The position numbers were made by a program, and so were the translations under genes. Below, piece by piece: positions 30,687 through 39,928 of a stretch of DNA of 64,000 bases. Source of the DNA: Seonamhaeicola sp. S2-3 (GTDB taxonomy: Bacteria; Bacteroidota; Bacteroidia; Flavobacteriales; Flavobacteriaceae). Location of the stretch: positions 2,987,001-3,051,000 of the forward strand of contig NZ_CP019389.1 of the NCBI RefSeq assembly GCF_001971785.1, read 5' to 3'. Within the stretch, counting starts at the first letter, position 1. The number at the start of each line of letters is the position of its first letter. The notes beneath the pieces are model-generated. The model was not told the DNA's origin, made no database searches, and saw only the letters and a list, made by a program, of their open reading frames with translations.

Positions 30687-30917
30687 ATGTCCGAAAACCA
30701 ACTACAACTACATCAAACACTCTGGAACATTGCCAATGACCTACGTGGTACTATGGATGACAATGATTTTAGAGACAATATACTAGGCTTTATTTTTTAC
30801 AAACATCTAATTTAAAAAATGACTTTACACGCCAACAAGGCCTTAGCGCCAGATGGTTTAACCTACGACCAAATCAGTAATAAAGAATCTAAAGAAAAGA
30901 AATATAAAATCCAGTAA
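30687..30917 (+). pseudogene. hsdM: hsdM remnant (type I DNA methyltransferase N-terminus)
   Basis: The frame encodes MSENQLQLHQTLWNIAND, then LRGTMDDNDFRDNILGF and IFYKHL, which is the HsdM N-terminal signature. It meets TAA at 30813-30815 where relatives read SEK, then continues in frame as KMTLHANKALAPDGLTYDQ before stopping again at 30915-30917. About 75 of roughly 500 or more codons survive; the catalytic NPPF region is gone. Together with the hsdR stub on the far side of the helicase gene, it marks a deleted type I restriction operon. Confidence 0.82.
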
Positions 30918-31065
30918 AAATTATTATTTTGAGTATAATTTCTACCGTACAAATTATAAGGCTAAGTTTATGGTAAAGTACACCAAAAATTTATAATTTA
31001 TTTTATAAAACTTGTTTAATTTTATATAACCTCACCCCAAAACATAATTAACCTAAACAAAACAA

Positions 31066-33477
31066 ATGAACCAATTAACCACACGTACTAATTTAAGCGC
31101 ATTAAATGACCAACAAAGAAAAGCAGTACTTTCAAAAGAAAAACGAGTTTTAGTTTTAGCAGGAGCTGGTTCTGGTAAAACCAACACACTACTTCAAAAA
31201 ATAAATTATTTAATAAATGATGAACAAGCAGATTCTAATAGTATTCTTGCTATTACATTTACAAAAAATGCGGCTAATGAGATGATAGATCGTATGATCT
31301 TATCGGTAGATAAATCAGGGTTTTACAAGGAGTTTTTAGAATCAAAAGGTGTCACACAAAAAGAAATTAGTGAAGAACGAAAGAAAATGCTTCAAAAGTA
31401 TCCATGGTTAAACCAAATAACAATGAAGACATTTCATGGTTTGTGCTATCAAATTATGCGTACTGATGGTGTAAATGTATTTGATAACCAGTTTAAAATT
31501 ATTAATAAATCCAAAAACAATTCAGGAGAGGTTATAGGTAATAGCGCACCAGAAACGGAGTCTGAAATAATTCAAAAAGTCACCATTAAATTATCAAAAA
31601 ATAAAGCGTTTTTAATAAAATTAAAACGATATGTTTTAGATTATTTTGTTGACTACATAGGAGAAGATGAAGAAAAGGATGAATTTAGGCCAAAAGGTAA
31701 ATTTTTTACCACTTTAAAAGGGGATAAAGTACGCTCTAAATCAGAACAGTTTATTGCAGACTGGTTATTTAGAAATAGTATAGAATATAAGTACGAGCAT
31801 GTTGTTAGAATTAAGAATAAAGATTTCCATCCCGATTTTTTTATTCCTCAAGCAAACTTATATTTAGAGCATGTAAGTAATTTAAGCTGCGGAACATTTT
31901 ATAAAGAAATGGAATATAAAAAGGCAGGAATTTCATGTGTAAAAACTTTTGATAAAGCAACACATAATTCTGCGGTTTTTAATCATGTTTTAGATAGAGT
32001 GATAAGAGGTAGAATCTCTTCCGATATGTCTTCAGGAACGGTTTTACACTACAATGAAGAATTCGCAAAATTTAGAACCGAACTTAAAAAGTTTTACCGA
32101 TTGGTATTAGATGTTAGAGCTCAAATAAAAAACACAAATAAAAGCATTGATGTAATTGCTAAATCAGCAGCCAAAAGCAAGCATAAGCGTGTACGTTCAT
32201 TCTATGAAGTTGCAATACCAATAATAAAAGCATACGATGCGTATTGTATTAATGAATCCTATCTGGATTTTGACGGTTTAATCGAGTATGCATTAAAACT
32301 TTTTAAAGAGTATCCAAAAATTAAAGAAAGGTATCAATACTTGTTTAAATACGTAATGGTAGATGAATTTCAAGATGTTAATAACAAACAGGTGGAATTT
32401 TTAAAACATTTAATTAGCCACGAATCTCAATTGTTTTGTGTTGGAGATGATTGGCAAAGTATTTATGGATTTAGAGGCTCTGAAATAGATTATATAGTAA
32501 ACTTTAAAGAGCATTTTGAAAACCCTGAAATAATAACACTTAACCTGAATTATAGAAGCACAGATCAAATTGTAAAGGCATCAAATCAAATAATTAAAAA
32601 GAATAAGTTTCAAGTTGAAAAGAATATTAAGGCAGTTAAAAAAGGAGGAGCTAAAATTGAAGTGCATTTAGCTGAAGTAGAAGGTGAAACCGAAAGTTTT
32701 ATTTGGAAAAAGGTACAACAGCATATACAAAATGGCGTACATCCAGAAGAAATTTTAATACTTTACCGTAGGTCTGCAATGAAAGAAAATGTTGAACAAG
32801 CATTAAAAAATAGCGGTATCAAAGTTCAGTTTAAAACTATTCACGGTGCAAAAGGTTTAGAGGCTAAAGTTGTATTTGTTTTAGGATTGAATAAGGAGGC
32901 CGGAGGATTTCCAGATCCATGGATGCAAGATAAAATTTATCATGTTATAAAAAAGACAGAATACGATACGCTTTTAGAAGAAGAAAGGAGATTGTTTTAT
33001 GTGGCATTAACACGTGCGAAAAGTCATTTATATTTAATGTCTCAAAAAGGTAGTATTTCAGAATTTGTCAAAGATATTCCAAAAGAATTAATCCTTTCAG
33101 AAGAATTTCAGGAAACATTAATAGAGAATAAAATATCTATCTGTTCAAAATGTGAATCTAAAATAGAAGAGCATTTTAAGTATTGCCCTGAATGTGGTAA
33201 AAAGATTGGGAATGAAGAAGTTTTTAACAATTCTAATTTGTTTAATGAGATAAAAAAAGAGATTCAGGCAATTCCATTAGAGTATACAGGTTATTTAGAT
33301 CATCATATCTATAGAGCTAGACAAGAAAACCCAAGAGCTTACGAACCATGGAGTGAAAGAGAATATGAATTGTTAGACAAATGCAAGGATAAGTTTGATA
33401 TGGAAACTCTTTGTGAATTATTTGGGAGAAGTGAAAACTCTTTGTCTGGGAAATTAGATGATAATACAATTTTTTAA
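31066..33477 (+). CDS. UvrD-like superfamily 1 helicase with embedded PD-(D/E)XK-type nuclease motif
   Basis: An 803-residue helicase. SF1A motifs are intact: Walker A AGAGSGKT (32-39), motif Ia TFTKNAANEM, VDEFQD (432-437), GDDWQSIYGFRG (460-471), LNYRS, TIHGAKGLE (591-599) and ALTRAK (647-652). Residues about 215-300, inserted between the helicase lobes, contain SKSEQFIADWL (Glu227), HPDFFIP (Asp257) and LYLEH (Glu268), a pattern seen in PD-(D/E)XK-like insertions of helicase IV-type proteins. The last residue of the expected D-ExK triad is His rather than Lys, so cleavage is unproven. A zinc ribbon (Cys693, 696, 707, 710) and a C-terminal HTH-like stretch (about 758-797) follow. Its place between hsdM and hsdR stubs suggests a defence role. 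Confidence 0.87.
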   Translation: MNQLTTRTNLSALNDQQRKAVLSKEKRVLVLAGAGSGKTNTLLQKINYLINDEQADSNSILAITFTKNAANEMIDRMILSVDKSGFYKEFLESKGVTQKEISEERKKMLQKYPWLNQITMKTFHGLCYQIMRTDGVNVFDNQFKIINKSKNNSGEVIGNSAPETESEIIQKVTIKLSKNKAFLIKLKRYVLDYFVDYIGEDEEKDEFRPKGKFFTTLKGDKVRSKSEQFIADWLFRNSIEYKYEHVVRIKNKDFHPDFFIPQANLYLEHVSNLSCGTFYKEMEYKKAGISCVKTFDKATHNSAVFNHVLDRVIRGRISSDMSSGTVLHYNEEFAKFRTELKKFYRLVLDVRAQIKNTNKSIDVIAKSAAKSKHKRVRSFYEVAIPIIKAYDAYCINESYLDFDGLIEYALKLFKEYPKIKERYQYLFKYVMVDEFQDVNNKQVEFLKHLISHESQLFCVGDDWQSIYGFRGSEIDYIVNFKEHFENPEIITLNLNYRSTDQIVKASNQIIKKNKFQVEKNIKAVKKGGAKIEVHLAEVEGETESFIWKKVQQHIQNGVHPEEILILYRRSAMKENVEQALKNSGIKVQFKTIHGAKGLEAKVVFVLGLNKEAGGFPDPWMQDKIYHVIKKTEYDTLLEEERRLFYVALTRAKSHLYLMSQKGSISEFVKDIPKELILSEEFQETLIENKISICSKCESKIEEHFKYCPECGKKIGNEEVFNNSNLFNEIKKEIQAIPLEYTGYLDHHIYRARQENPRAYEPWSEREYELLDKCKDKFDMETLCELFGRSENSLSGKLDDNTIF

Positions 33478-33519
33478 GCTATCTAAATATAAATCTCAAA
33501 AAGTAGGGATTACTCAAAC

Positions 33520-33801
33520 TTGTTAATCAGATTTCAAGAAAGGGAAGTCACTCCAGAAGACCAACGTGTTAAATTCATCAGTTTAACCAAGTCTGTACAA
33601 GCCCATCCCGATTTTGAAGAAAAAGTGGTGAACAATACCGATCAACAAAACAGTGATTTAGCCTTTAAGAAAATACTAGATGAGGTGATGCGCAAACAAC
33701 GCAAACAAGAATTAGAACTCTATAAGTTGTATGCAAAAGACGATGCATTTTATAGAGCATTTTTTGATACTATGAAGCGAATGTCGTCGGTTAATAGATG
33801 A
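33520..33801 (+). pseudogene. hsdR: hsdR remnant (type I restriction endonuclease C-terminus)
   Basis: Ninety-three codons opening at TTG encode a segment typical of the extreme C-terminus of type I R subunits: NNTDQQNSDLAFKKIL, DEVMRKQRKQELELYKLYA and DDAFYRAFFDTMKRM. The nuclease and translocase domains (about 900 residues) are missing. It cannot act alone. It starts 42 bases after the helicase stop. Confidence 0.75.
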
Positions 33802-33844
33802 CTAAACTATTAGTAATAAGCTCTTAAAAACCTAATTATCTAAT

Positions 33845-34591
33845 TCAAATGTAAATACTTATAATCCTAAATCCAGTATTTTGGTCTAACCTATAAACCT
33901 CCTGCTCAATAACCTCATAATATCGTAGTCCTAGTACTGCAATCCCAGTATGTTTGGGTGTAACCACGGTATCTGGTGTCAAGGTAAAAGACGCAGCACT
34001 AGCTTCAACCTCCATAAAATGAGTAGGAGAAACCACCAAATTATAATTTAAACTATCAAAATCAAAGTCCAATACACCTAAACTAATCCCAATATGTGTT
34101 GCTTCTTTTGGTGCTTTATACGTTTTTGGGCTAAACGAGGTTACGGTTAAAAGTTGTGTATGCCAATCATAAAGAGTATGTGCCACAAGAGCCTCTAGAG
34201 ACTTGTGCTGAGGTGTAAAAGCAAAATGAGTTAACAAATGCCTACCTTTAGCAGTCTTAAGACCTTCACCAACACAACGTTGCCCACGCTCCGAAACCTT
34301 ATCAAGTGCCTTAATACTCGTAAGCAAAGTCATCATCCTACCATGTAAACTAGTATCTTTATATCCTTGCAAAAAAGGGACGAATGCTAAACGTAATGCT
34401 TTTTTTACCCGGCTACAATGTCCAAATTCACTAGCATTCTCACGTACACGCTGCATATTGGGTTGGCTACGTATGGCCTTACTATTAAAACCACCACCAG
34501 CTTTACGAGCATAACCTACCCCGTTAATAACATAATAATTAACCTCTCCTAAGGTACCTCTAATTTTAAACAGTCCCTTTTGTCTTGCCAT
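33845..34591 (-). CDS. Conserved Bacteroidota protein of unknown function
   Basis: A 248-residue soluble protein. The N-terminal half (MARQKGLFKIRGTLGEVNYY, GGFNSKAIRSQPNMQRVREN, SEFG) matches a pattern I recall from many unnamed Bacteroidota proteins, often present in several copies per genome. The C-terminal half is beta-rich and variable. No signal peptide, membrane helix or catalytic motif is visible. It lies between the type I restriction scar and a two-gene unit on the same strand. Upstream, 34592-34881 holds no gene I can see. Confidence 0.6.
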   Translation of the reverse strand: MARQKGLFKIRGTLGEVNYYVINGVGYARKAGGGFNSKAIRSQPNMQRVRENASEFGHCSRVKKALRLAFVPFLQGYKDTSLHGRMMTLLTSIKALDKVSERGQRCVGEGLKTAKGRHLLTHFAFTPQHKSLEALVAHTLYDWHTQLLTVTSFSPKTYKAPKEATHIGISLGVLDFDFDSLNYNLVVSPTHFMEVEASAASFTLTPDTVVTPKHTGIAVLGLRYYEVIEQEVYRLDQNTGFRIISIYI

Positions 34592-34881
34592 AACAAATCT
34601 AAAATACTACATATTAGCATAATTAGCAATAGGTATAGTGTATGTATAGCGTATTTACTCTATATTAAACCTTTATAAAACCTATATTAATTATTAAATA
34701 TCCATAAGATGGAAGCGTTTCATCAAGATCAGTTGCTAATAATTTTTAACTCGAAATAAATTAAGAAAAATAGAATTGAAATAAGCTAATAAGCTATTAA
34801 AACAGGCTTTTGCAATAGCAAAATCAGGATTGATATATGATGATACTTATAAAAGTACTTTAGCGAAAAATTAATAGATTT

Positions 34882-35367
34882 TTACTTGTTTTTTACCACA
34901 GTACTTTGTTGGGCAATGTTTTCTTTTATTTTTTCGTTCAATTCTTTCAACGAATTGATTTGGGTCAGGAAATCATTAAACGTATTTAGATTAAATACTA
35001 GAAATGGTATTCCGTTTTCAGAAAGCACTTTTTGATTAATAAAATTCAAATTTCTAATCGTCCGTTCAGGGTTATATGGTGTGTCTGTGTATCTATTATA
35101 AAAATGAACAACAATAAAGACCGGCTTTTTGTCTGGGCAATCGTGAAGTTCATTCAAAAGTGTGTACTGTCCAACAATTAGTTTAGCATAGTTTCCTGAG
35201 TCAATTTCAATTAGCAGATTATAATCGTCTGTTTCGATTGTTTGGTCTACTGAAATTTCTACTTGACTTTCATTGTCTCTCCAAATTCTTTTTCCATTTA
35301 AAATCTCTCCAAATTTTGATTCAATAATTTCCTTGAATTCAGCTTCATTACTTCCTGCTGCTGTCAT
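34882..35367 (-). CDS. Small restriction-endonuclease-like protein (tentative)
   Basis: A 161-residue soluble protein. The order EAEFKEIIESKFG, then an acidic strand, then LLIEIDSGNYAKLIVGQYTLL resembles the helix-strand-(D/E)xK-helix core of PD-(D/E)XK nucleases, including the Q of the following helix (GQY). The lysine of the motif is replaced (IEIDSG), so the fold is more likely than the activity. It lies 10 bases downstream of the trypco2-like gene and is probably cotranscribed. I am not certain of the family. Confidence 0.5.
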   Translation of the reverse strand: MTAAGSNEAEFKEIIESKFGEILNGKRIWRDNESQVEISVDQTIETDDYNLLIEIDSGNYAKLIVGQYTLLNELHDCPDKKPVFIVVHFYNRYTDTPYNPERTIRNLNFINQKVLSENGIPFLVFNLNTFNDFLTQINSLKELNEKIKENIAQQSTVVKNK

Positions 35368-35377
35368 CTATTTCTGT

Positions 35378-35713
35378 TTAGGTAAATGAAGAGGTACTGA
35401 AAATACTTATTGACCCATTCTCGTTACCAGTTTCTCCACTAGCTCCGAAGTTAAATGGACCTACAAATAGTCCAGCTCCAGCTTTTGTTTTATCTCCTTC
35501 TTTTGTAGTTATAGCAACATCAAAGTCCATTTTTTCAACAACCTCTCCAGAAGAATTATCATAGTAAACAATTTCTGTACCATTTTTAGCCCCAACAAAG
35601 CCGAGGTTTTCTCCAGTTACTTTTGCACCCTTTGATTTGGCATAGTCTTGGGCTTTTTCAACCCCGTCAATAACTTGTTTTATCGATTCAAAGATAAATT
35701 CGTCTAATTTCAT
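35378..35713 (-). CDS. Trypco2-like small protein (tentative)
   Basis: A 111-residue protein starting MKLDEFIFESIKQVIDGV, with a later MDFDVAITTKEGDKTKAGAG strand and a glycine-rich end. This matches what I recall of the trypco2 domain found in bacterial conflict and effector operons: an N-terminal helix, then a beta-rich half. It is the first gene of a pair with the nuclease-like protein. Its start codon lies just inside the left edge of the attC-like array, 18 bases from the GCCTAAC core. Function unknown. Confidence 0.55.
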   Translation of the reverse strand: MKLDEFIFESIKQVIDGVEKAQDYAKSKGAKVTGENLGFVGAKNGTEIVYYDNSSGEVVEKMDFDVAITTKEGDKTKAGAGLFVGPFNFGASGETGNENGSISIFSTSSFT

Positions 35714-35738
35714 TTTGTTATTTTAATATTGCCTAACG

Positions 35739-37389
35739 TCAGTCTGTCTCAAAACTACCAATTAAAGTTTAAAAATAGATTAAAAAGTGAATATTGTCAA
35801 AGAATTATCGTATAGTTTTAATTTGTGCTTAAAAGATGTCCAACCATGTCAATATATGCATTTTTAATGCAGTGATATACCCTTTGAGCCTTTTGGATAT
35901 AGGTTTCAGGTCTATTTTTAAGTTGAACAGCCTTCTCAGGTTATAAGCAATAGCAATCAAGCCTAAGTCAGCCGAAACCGCTTGCATGCCTTTCTTGGTC
36001 ATGATGTGGTCAAATCTCCATTGGCGTTTTATGGTTCCAAAGGGATGCTCTACCAAAGCTTGTCGTTTCTTATATAGAGGCTGATTGGCATGGACCCGTT
36101 TGGTATTATGTTGTGCTCTCTGTAAACTCACTTCGTTGAATGACTTTTCCGTTCACTTTAGCCGTAGTGCATTCATTCCTGACGGGACAGCCCTTACAGG
36201 CTTTGGTCTTGTATTGCTTGAAGGTATAATTTCTAGCTTTATATCTGGTTTGGTTTGACCTTAGGCTATGTCCTTGCGGACACTTGTAGCTATCGGTTTT
36301 TTTATCGTAAGCGAAGTACTCTGCATTATAGGCAGTGTTTGGAGCCTGGCTTGATCGTCCAATGCCAGGTATGGCCACTAGGGTTTCAATACCTAATTGA
36401 TCGGCAATATGCAATTCGCTTCCCGTATGGTATCCTTTATCGTAAAGAGCTGTAAATCGGTTGGTCCTCAATATAGACTTAGCGCGCCTGAGCATCATAC
36501 CCATGGCCTTTTTGTCGTTTTTGTTGGTGAGCTTATAGTCGATTAGCAGTTTATGTTTGGCATCTACTGTTGTTTGTGCAGTATAGCATACTTCAGTAAT
36601 CGTCCCTCTTACAATCTGGTGTCTGCTATCGGAATCGGAAGTAGATAGTTGCGGGTTTTCGGTAGCTGTGTTTTTGTCTAGTTCCTTGGCTATGCATTTG
36701 TATCTTTTGCGTTGTTTTTTGCGTTGGTTGATATTTTCTTCTAGCAGAACTTTTTCATCGCCATCTGCTTGAACTAATGCTTGATTGTGTTCTTCTAGTT
36801 TTTTGTCGATATAGTCTAAGTGACGTTGTATCTTTTTGCGATTGTAATTGTTCTTTTTGCTATTCTGAGCTCTAAGCTTAGTGGAGTCACCTGCTATAAG
36901 TTCACCTCCAATAAGATTGAAATTTCTGGCTATTTCTACACTATATCTGAATACTTTTTTAATAGCACTATAGTTGGCTTTTCTAAATCTAGCTATCGTG
37001 TTATGGTCTGGTTTTAGGCTTTTCAACAACCATATTACTTCGAGATTGCGTTGGCATTCCTTTTCTAACTGTCTAGAGGAGCGCATACGGTTCATATATC
37101 CATAAATGCATAATTTCAATAAATCGGAAGAGTTGTAGGGCGGTCTACCTTGGGGTGATAGTGACTCAAACCCCAATTGTTCAAAATTCAATGAGTTTAC
37201 AAATAAATCGATTAAACGGACAGTATTGTTTGACGGTACCATGTCGTCCAAACATGTGCTGTATAAAGTTAGCTGGGTACGATCTTTACCTTGTAAGTAT
37301 TCCATAATACAAGATAAAGAATATCAAGGTACTACTTCTCAATTAAGGGATAGGTTATTCACAAACTTATTAAGTTTTGAGACAGTCTG
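35739..37389 (-). mobile_element. IS1182-family insertion sequence (frameshifted copy)
   Basis: About 1.65 kb bounded by near-perfect inverted repeats CAGTCTGTCTCAAAACT (left) and its complement with one change (right). The trinucleotide ACG lies on both sides (35736-35738, 37390-37392) and may be the target duplication. It sits one base after the AAC of an attC-like core. Confidence 0.82.
35829..37305 (-). pseudogene. IS1182-family transposase, frameshifted
   Basis: The first frame (36106-37305, 399 codons) covers the N-terminal domain (QGRPPYNSSDLLKLCIYGYM), the first catalytic Asp (IAGDSTKLRAQNSKKNNY), the second (ALYDKGYHTGSEL) and the Cys cluster near 355-375. It then stops after VIQRSEFTE. 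The remainder continues in another frame (35829-36131) with KKRQALVEHPFGTIKRQWRF, which carries the catalytic Glu. A one-base indel near 36110-36130 explains the break. IS1182 elements do not normally use programmed frameshifting, so this copy is probably dead. Confidence 0.8.
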
Positions 37390-37514
37390 ACGGTCTAGTA
37401 TAACCAAAGTTGTGTATTGGTTTTGCAATTTTTCGTTTTATAAAACTAATAAAATTAGAGTTAAGAAACATTCTGTTTTACTAAATACAACAATTTTGGT
37501 TATACATTGTGCCT

Positions 37515-37653
37515 GTTGCACAACCATGAATTCCATCTATACGTAATTGTTATGCTATTTTTTGTAAAACATAACTAATTGATATATGGGGCTTTTAATT
37601 ATTTCTAATAATTCAAAAACTATCAATTTATTCCTGATGACGAGTTGTGCAAC
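37515..37653. mobile_element. 139-bp MITE, copy 1
   Basis: A non-coding unit with terminal inverted repeats GTTGCACAAC / GTTGTGCAAC. Its ends match those of the 525-codon IS1182-family elements here (GTTGCACAAG), so it is probably mobilised by their transposase. It is preceded by TGCCT, as those elements are. It reads identical to the copy at 40127-40265. Confidence 0.85.
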
Positions 37654-37679
37654 GCTTACCCGTGTTGTAGTTTATATTT

Positions 37680-38501
37680 TTATAATTTAAAATCATTTTT
37701 CTTTAATTCATTTTCTAGCTCAAATGATATTTCAAAAATTGGAATTTCTTTAGATTCTTTTCTTAAGATTTTATATACATCCTTAATTGATGTAATTAGT
37801 GTGATATAATCGTTATAAGTCATCTTATTTTTAAATCGAATAAAAAGAATATCATAATTTGAAATTATATCAAATATTTCTCGTGAATCGTTAAGTTTAA
37901 CTTTAGTGTTATTAATTTTAATCTTATTTTTATTAATAAATCTAATATTCGCATATTTTATTTTATTAATCAATTCTTTAGCTTTATTCAAATTTAGATT
38001 GTATAACTCTTCATTGATTTGAAGTTGAATAGGATTTTTAATTGCCACTATTTCGATTAAGTCTGATTCACTGCTACTTTCAGATTCTTTTTCTTTAATT
38101 TCAAAATACTCTAAAGAACTATGATTTCTCCAATTAATTCCTTTTGTTACATCCTCCATATGATTTGTTCTATAATATAAATGAAGTCTTGCACTACTTA
38201 TTTGAGTCTTTATAGAATCAATAATCTCAAAATCTGTAGATTTATCTGCTAAAAGATGAACTTGAATAAACCTTTGATTTTGAATTGGAAATTCATTTTT
38301 AGTTTCAAATAGTGTCATTCCTAAATCTGAAATTCTAGTCTTCTCTTTTTCTAAATAAACATCTCCATTTTTATAGACATATATGTTTGAAATAGGAGTT
38401 AAAGATTTAAAGTTTATTTCATAATCTGAAATCGGTAAATTTAAATTTGATTGTGAATAAGAAATCTGAAATATCAATAAAATCAGTAGATTTTTTTTCA
38501 T
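37680..38501 (-). CDS. Secreted ExbD/TolR-like protein of unknown function
   Basis: A 273-residue protein with a signal peptide (MKKNLLILLIFQISYSQ). Residues about 38-110 (IYVYKNGDVYLEKEKTRISD, then VHLLADKSTDFEIIDSIKTQ) resemble the periplasmic domain of ExbD/TolR: strand, DG turn, leader helix, Asp-containing strand. A second, weaker copy may lie at about 190-265. There is no N-terminal membrane anchor like that of a real ExbD. It is the only gene of its cassette; an IS3 element starts 13 bases upstream of its start codon and may have removed its promoter. Confidence 0.55.
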   Translation of the reverse strand: MKKNLLILLIFQISYSQSNLNLPISDYEINFKSLTPISNIYVYKNGDVYLEKEKTRISDLGMTLFETKNEFPIQNQRFIQVHLLADKSTDFEIIDSIKTQISSARLHLYYRTNHMEDVTKGINWRNHSSLEYFEIKEKESESSSESDLIEIVAIKNPIQLQINEELYNLNLNKAKELINKIKYANIRFINKNKIKINNTKVKLNDSREIFDIISNYDILFIRFKNKMTYNDYITLITSIKDVYKILRKESKEIPIFEISFELENELKKNDFKL

Positions 38502-38620
38502 AATTATTTTTTTTGTATTATACTGAAATAGGTTGACTCTTTTTGGTTCAAATTTAGACGTTCAAAAGATTTTTTTCAGCCGTTTAGGAGGCAAAAAAAT
38601 AGTTTGAACTAGGTTCATTT

Positions 38621-39511
38621 TTAAATCGTTAGTTCAGGTAAATTTACATTATTTTTTCTATAGGATTTGTATTTGATGTTTGGATTTAAATGTACTTCAG
38701 CAGGTTTTCTTAGGTCCAGACTAAAATGGGTTCTCAAATTGTTATAAATATATACAGCTTGCTCCGTCATTTTTTGAGCTAAATCGGTGTTTTTAATAGT
38801 TTGTTTTAAGCCGTATTCGTATTTAAGTGTTCTATTAATACGTTCAGCAACAGCGTTTTCATAAGGGTCGTATTGTTCAGTCATACTCATTGTTATTCCG
38901 TTGCTTTCGGCAAACTCGGTATATTTAGGATTGCAGTATTGAAACCCTCTATCTGAGTGATGAATAAGCTTTTGTTTAGGATATTTTCTATTTTTAATAG
39001 CCATAGCAAGCGCCTCTGTACAAAGCGATGTTCTCATATGATTATCGAGTTTATAGCCCATAATTTGCTTAGAATAGGCGTCTGTGACTAAAGCTAGATA
39101 GTTGTGCCCATTTTCTGTTTTAATATAAGTGATATCGCTAACCCAAAGTTGTTCTGGTCGAGTAGGAACGTGGTCTTTTACAAGGTTCTTATATTTTTTG
39201 TACATATGGTTTGAGTTTGTAGTTGTGATGTAATTTTTAGTTTTAGGAATCAAAAGATTATTAAGTCTGAGGAATCGATAGAACTTGTCTCTACCAATTT
39301 TAATATCAGCGTTTATAAAGTCCTGTTTTAGTTCTTTATGTAGCTTAATTCCACCCGTTTTAGAGCCTACTTTTTTACGGTAGTCCTTAACCATTTTGAT
39401 TAATTTTTGATGGTCTACTTCTTGTTTTTGTTGGGTTTTGAGTCTTTTGTAAAAGGCTTGTTTAGATATCCCACTTGAGCGAAGCGGATGCACGAACACT
39501 AATAAAAACAA
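38621..39511 (-). CDS. IS3-family transposase OrfB (DDE catalytic subunit), copy A
   Basis: The catalytic half of an IS3-type transposase: HTH_21-like N-terminus (GISKQAFYKRL), then the rve integrase core with Asp in WVSDITYIKT, Asp in HHSDRGFQYCN and Glu in NAVAERINRTLKYE. The first 14 codons (MFLLVFVHPLRSSG...) come from the 55-base foreign stretch, not from the native element. That insertion separates it from orfA and should prevent the usual fusion protein, so this copy is likely impaired. Confidence 0.85.
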   Translation of the reverse strand: MFLLVFVHPLRSSGISKQAFYKRLKTQQKQEVDHQKLIKMVKDYRKKVGSKTGGIKLHKELKQDFINADIKIGRDKFYRFLRLNNLLIPKTKNYITTTNSNHMYKKYKNLVKDHVPTRPEQLWVSDITYIKTENGHNYLALVTDAYSKQIMGYKLDNHMRTSLCTEALAMAIKNRKYPKQKLIHHSDRGFQYCNPKYTEFAESNGITMSMTEQYDPYENAVAERINRTLKYEYGLKQTIKNTDLAQKMTEQAVYIYNNLRTHFSLDLRKPAEVHLNPNIKYKSYRKNNVNLPELTI

Positions 39512-39517
39512 TAGAAA

Positions 39518-39928
39518 TTAAGTGAGTAAAACATCCATAGAGCCATTTTCTTTTATACGCTGTTTTTTCTTTAGCTCTATCTCTTTTGCTAATGTTTTGG
39601 GTAATGACTTTTTTGACATATCAACGCCTGTAATAAGTTCCATATCCGCGATAATGTCTTGTTGAAAGTCTTTTTGAAACTCAAGTTCTTCAATCTTTTC
39701 CTTTAACTTTTTAATTTCATCGTTTTTACTCATACCAGTATTTTGTTGTACTAAGGTACTGTATTTTCTTAACCAATAGGAAATGGTTGTTCTGGGGACG
39801 TCGTATTTTTTAGAAGCTTGGTTGTTGGATAGTTGACCGTTTAGGATTTGGTCAACGACTAAAAGTTTGGTTTCTAAAGTGGCTTTTTGGTAACTTTTTT
39901 TTCGCCAGTGCTCATTTTGTGTTTTCAT
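39518..39928 (-). CDS. IS3-family transposase OrfA (HTH subunit), copy A
   Basis: A 136-residue DNA-binding subunit: HTH (LSNNQASKKYDVPRTTISYW, about 34-53) and a leucine-zipper-like helix (EIKKLKEKIEELEFQKDFQQ). It ends MDVLLT because of the foreign stretch at the junction; the same frame in copy C continues through GYLNKPFTK. Upstream of the insertion it matches copy C. Confidence 0.85.
   Translation of the reverse strand: MKTQNEHWRKKSYQKATLETKLLVVDQILNGQLSNNQASKKYDVPRTTISYWLRKYSTLVQQNTGMSKNDEIKKLKEKIEELEFQKDFQQDIIADMELITGVDMSKKSLPKTLAKEIELKKKQRIKENGSMDVLLT

Larger units (their letters stand above)
35731..37670. other. attC-like site 0, interrupted by an IS1182 element and a MITE
   Basis: The core GCCTAAC (35731-35737) begins the site. 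After removing the IS (35739-37389), the left arm GTATAACCAAAGTTGTGTA (37399-37417) pairs with the right arm ACAACAATTTTGGTTATAC (37487-37505), one base bulged. The other core, GTTGTAG, is at 37664-37670, behind the MITE. No matching cassette start (GTTAGGC) is visible to the left, so this may be the array edge. Confidence 0.65.

Noticed and set aside
30687-33801. An active type I restriction system
   Set aside because: Only about 75 codons of hsdM and 93 of hsdR remain, hsdM has an in-frame stop, and there is no hsdS.
36106-36131. Programmed frameshift in the 35739-37389 transposase
   Set aside because: There is no slippery heptamer at the junction and other IS1182-family copies here use a single frame, so a mutation is more likely.
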